64,000 nucleotides of DNA from Trichoderma breve (lineage: Eukaryota; Ascomycota; Sordariomycetes; Hypocreales; Hypocreaceae): positions 4,588,001-4,652,000 of the forward strand of contig NC_079232.1 in assembly GCF_028502605.1 (NCBI RefSeq), in the 5' to 3' direction. The translations under genes and the position numbers were made by a program. The stretch's first letter is position 1. Each line of letters begins with the position of its first letter. This document shows positions 61,453 through 64,000 of the stretch, piece after piece. The notes under the pieces were generated by a model. The model saw nothing but the letters and a program-made list of their open reading frames with translations. It was not told where the DNA came from and ran no database searches.

Positions 61453-64000
61453 ACAGGAATATAGGTATATTGAGTGTGATGGTGTATGTGTTTAATATGG
61501 GCACCAATGGGATTTTCTAAATATCATAGCGGGCGTTTGACGGGAGCCCTGGCTTGCAACACTTCCACCTGAGAATGTTCTCATTTTGTGGTGCTATCTA
61601 TCTGTAAAATTCACATTTGGGGAATCTTGGGAACTTTTGGGTGAGCCGGGCATATCTATTTTTCATTCTTTTTCTTTTTCTTTTTTACTTTTTCTTTCTG
61701 TCTTTCTTCGCTCTGCATTACATAGAGAGAAGCGAGACGTCATCAACAGACGCTATTGGAGGACAAATGTCGGAGAGGACCTTTTCTTTTTGGCTGAGGA
61801 TCATGGGTAATATGGTTACGAGATATTGGAAATGCACACAAGCTGGTCGCACTTAAAAAAAATAATATACTAAATCTGGGCCAATCCTGTCTTGTGCCTG
61901 TGCCTGAAGGGAGAGTTAAAAATGATACCATAAAGGTTGTCCTTTCGTCATTGCTCGGCAACGAACAGTTTTTTGTATCATGATGCTAGACTGAATGAAG
62001 AGCCTGGGTCCGAAGACACAGCGTCTGTGGTGTTTGGCTTTCCTTCGATAATTCGTTTACGAGGTCCGCCCGAGGAATTACACGACGTTCTCGTCTTCCA
62101 TTGGTTTGGCTTTCCTTCGACAATAATTCGTTTACGAGAGTCCGCCCGGAATTGCAGAGGAATTACAATTACACGACGTGCTTCCATTGGCAATCTTCGA
62201 AGGTTTAATTTAGCAACATGCACGAATAGCCTTTCGTCGTCGCCTTATCGATGCACAAAACCACAATGTGACGAGATAACGAGTTGATTGGTAAGACAGG
62301 GGTAGCTGTTGTTGAAATGAAAGGATGCAGGCGTCAATGCCCCCGGAACAGCTAAGCAGGCCCTTGTTTCTTGTCTGTTTCTGGGTACGAGGGGGACGAG
62401 GCCGGGGTGTTTGGTCGAGCGAACCTAAATTTAGGGAACTCCGGGAATTTTTCCTTTCCAGGTTCTGCTTTAAGCGCTCAATGGAGGCCCAAAGGGATGG
62501 AGGAGATTTTTCAGGTGGCGCATCCACTGGATTTGGGCTTTGTGGGATTGATTTGCTGGGGTAGTGCGTCGGCTACGGAATTAATGGGAGCTTAATGAAT
62601 CGGTTACGGTTGTAAGATGAGTTCAATATCGTGAAAGTGGTCAAGGCTTTGGGTTTAGGTAGGTCAACCCATTTGGGTAATTGGCTTTGAGCTTTCTTTG
62701 GAAAGATGGGAAGTGCTTTCGTCAACGTGAACAATGACGAGATAATTATGTTACATCTGAGCATTGGTATTCTCAGTGGTGGCACCGCAGAATAAAACAG
62801 TCATTTGGTTACACATTGTCACGCCGGGTTGTTGGTCCGGGAGTCGGACAAAGAGAATACACAACCCGTGTGCTGTTGTTCAGGTGTTGTTATTTCCACT
62901 TGTGTCGCCTTGGCCATGCTCTTCTTTATTACATGAATGCAGTGCCGTTCACACAGAGGGGCTTTGTTGCGCACAGGAATCAAGGCACACAGATACACAC
63001 GTGCCTCTCAACACACGTTCCATTAAATAGCTTTGTTTTGCTTTTACTCTGCATTGTCCTCTCTTACAAATACGAGATTGTCGCGTGAGGGGAAACAAAG
63101 TTGCATTTCCTTGTTTTTTGCCCGACAAGAGGGCGTTCGGGTCAACGCCATGTGCCGTCTGTATCTGCGATGAATGCCCGTATCGCAAATGCTGGATGCC
63201 ACCATGTAAGCGGAGTAGAGTTTGGACCTGAAAGTGAAAGCCTCGGATTCCAAGACAAAGGGGAGAGTAAAATGACAACATTCATTGTCTTTCCTCATTC
63301 AACGTTTGTACATGCCTTAGTCCATCACAGCTCCCAACCTGAGACACATCAGCTCGCACCGCACACCGCTCTGGATTGTACGCCTCGGAGATGAAAGTCA
63401 GACATTCAGAACCGAGCATAACAAGGGAGGACAGTGTGTGGGTGAGTGTGTGAGGGGCATGCGGAGATGGAGCCCATTGTCTCGTGGCTCTTTTGGGGGT
63501 TGTATCACTGCCGGCGAGATGCGAGATGCCGGCACAATCAGTGATGCCGATGAGGCCGCGTGCGTGAGTGAAAGAGGCAACTGAGTTAATTGAGAGATGG
63601 TCACGCAGGATATCGAGATGTGACAGAGTATAGATGTCGATACAACCTTATTTACAAAGTGTTGCCTCGTACGGGATCATCAAGTTGGAATATCTACTAG
63701 TGCCTATCTAGAAATACGATGGATGATTGTATGTCAGAGAGAGAAAAAACTCAATTCGTTCATAAAGCTATGTCATTATTTGTGTGACATCATAGACTAA
63801 CACAAGCTTGTGAAAACATTGAAGCAAGCACAGTGGTGGTGATTTCCTCAGTAAGACTGCTTCAAACCTATGCGCTCAAGGTATTACAAGGCAAGACAAC
63901 AGCATCCTTTGTAGCTTCCTCATTGAGGCAAGCCACCCCGGTCTTCTTTTTTCCTTCTCTTTGTATTTTATTTCACCTTTTTGTATTTTCCCCTCTTCCA
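61453..64000. other. Right-hand gap, no supported gene
   Basis: About 2.5 kb to the window edge. It holds the SH3 gene's 3' region and the tandem duplication at 62033-62190. No open frame over 116 codons, and none resembles a family. It may include the 3' or 5' part of a gene beyond the edge. Confidence 0.45.
62033..62190. repeat. Abutting tandem duplication, units of 72 and 86 bp
   Basis: Unit 1 is 62033-62104 and unit 2 62105-62190. Both begin TTTGGCTTTCCTTCGA, share ATTCGTTTACGAG, GTCCGCCC, GAATTAC and ACACGACGT, and end CTTCCATTGG. The second unit carries small insertions. The units abut exactly, as expected from local duplication. Confidence 0.88.

Noticed and set aside
1..64000. Secondary-metabolite cluster, mobile element or CRISPR
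   Set aside because: No PKS, NRPS, terpene synthase, P450, transposase, reverse transcriptase, terminal inverted repeats or regularly spaced repeat array was recognised.

Overview
The window is nuclear DNA of a filamentous ascomycete. All sixteen recognised genes encode eukaryotic proteins. Fifteen carry short GT-AG introns or run off the edge, and almost all introns are 48-94 bp. Several families (WSC-bearing GH16, C2H2 plus fungal-specific transcription factor, fungal SH3 protein) are typical of Pezizomycotina, and the overall look suggests Sordariomycetes, perhaps Hypocreales. The genus cannot be fixed from sequence alone. Gene models below were spliced by hand; each complete multi-exon model keeps one open frame, its exons sum to a multiple of three, and family motifs continue across the junctions.

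Layout. 1-4307 (-): Iml1/DEPDC5, cut by the left edge. 5984-7660 (+): CDF zinc transporter. 7661-13375: long gap. 13376-16948 (+): folliculin-interacting protein (FNIP/Lst4-like). 17637-20418 (-): Dbp10 RNA helicase. 20816-21599 (+): DNAJC8/Spf31-like J protein. 22499-24198 (-): mitochondrial DnaJ Mdj1. 25885-26504 (-): Sap30. 28193-29832 (+): divergent casein kinase 1 with a lysine-rich, AT-hook-like tail. 30414-33766 (-): C2H2/fungal-domain transcription factor. 33767-39395: long gap. 39396-41302 (+): F-box protein. 41435-42008 (-): hot-dog thioesterase. 43076-44353 (+): peroxin Pex12. 45094-47614 (+): GH16-WSC wall protein. 47902-49146 (-): membrane-anchored metallophosphoesterase. 49709-52324 (+): anoctamin/TMEM16. 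52325-58384: long gap with a tandem duplication. 58385-61452 (+): SH3 protein with paired CxxC motifs. 61453-64000: no gene seen, with a second tandem duplication.

The genes are a mosaic of housekeeping functions on alternating strands, not an operon or a metabolite cluster; no PKS, NRPS, transposase or tRNA was recognised. Two linkages stand out. Iml1 (GAP for the RagA-type GTPase) and the FNIP protein (partner in the GAP for the RagC-type GTPase) lie about 9 kb apart, so two arms of amino-acid signalling to TORC1 share the window. Two J-domain genes also lie tail to tail. The less familiar proteins are the kinase with a DNA-binding-like tail, the GH16-WSC protein with an acidic/His-rich linker and no visible signal peptide, and the SH3/CxxC protein. 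I see no clearly new multi-gene system.
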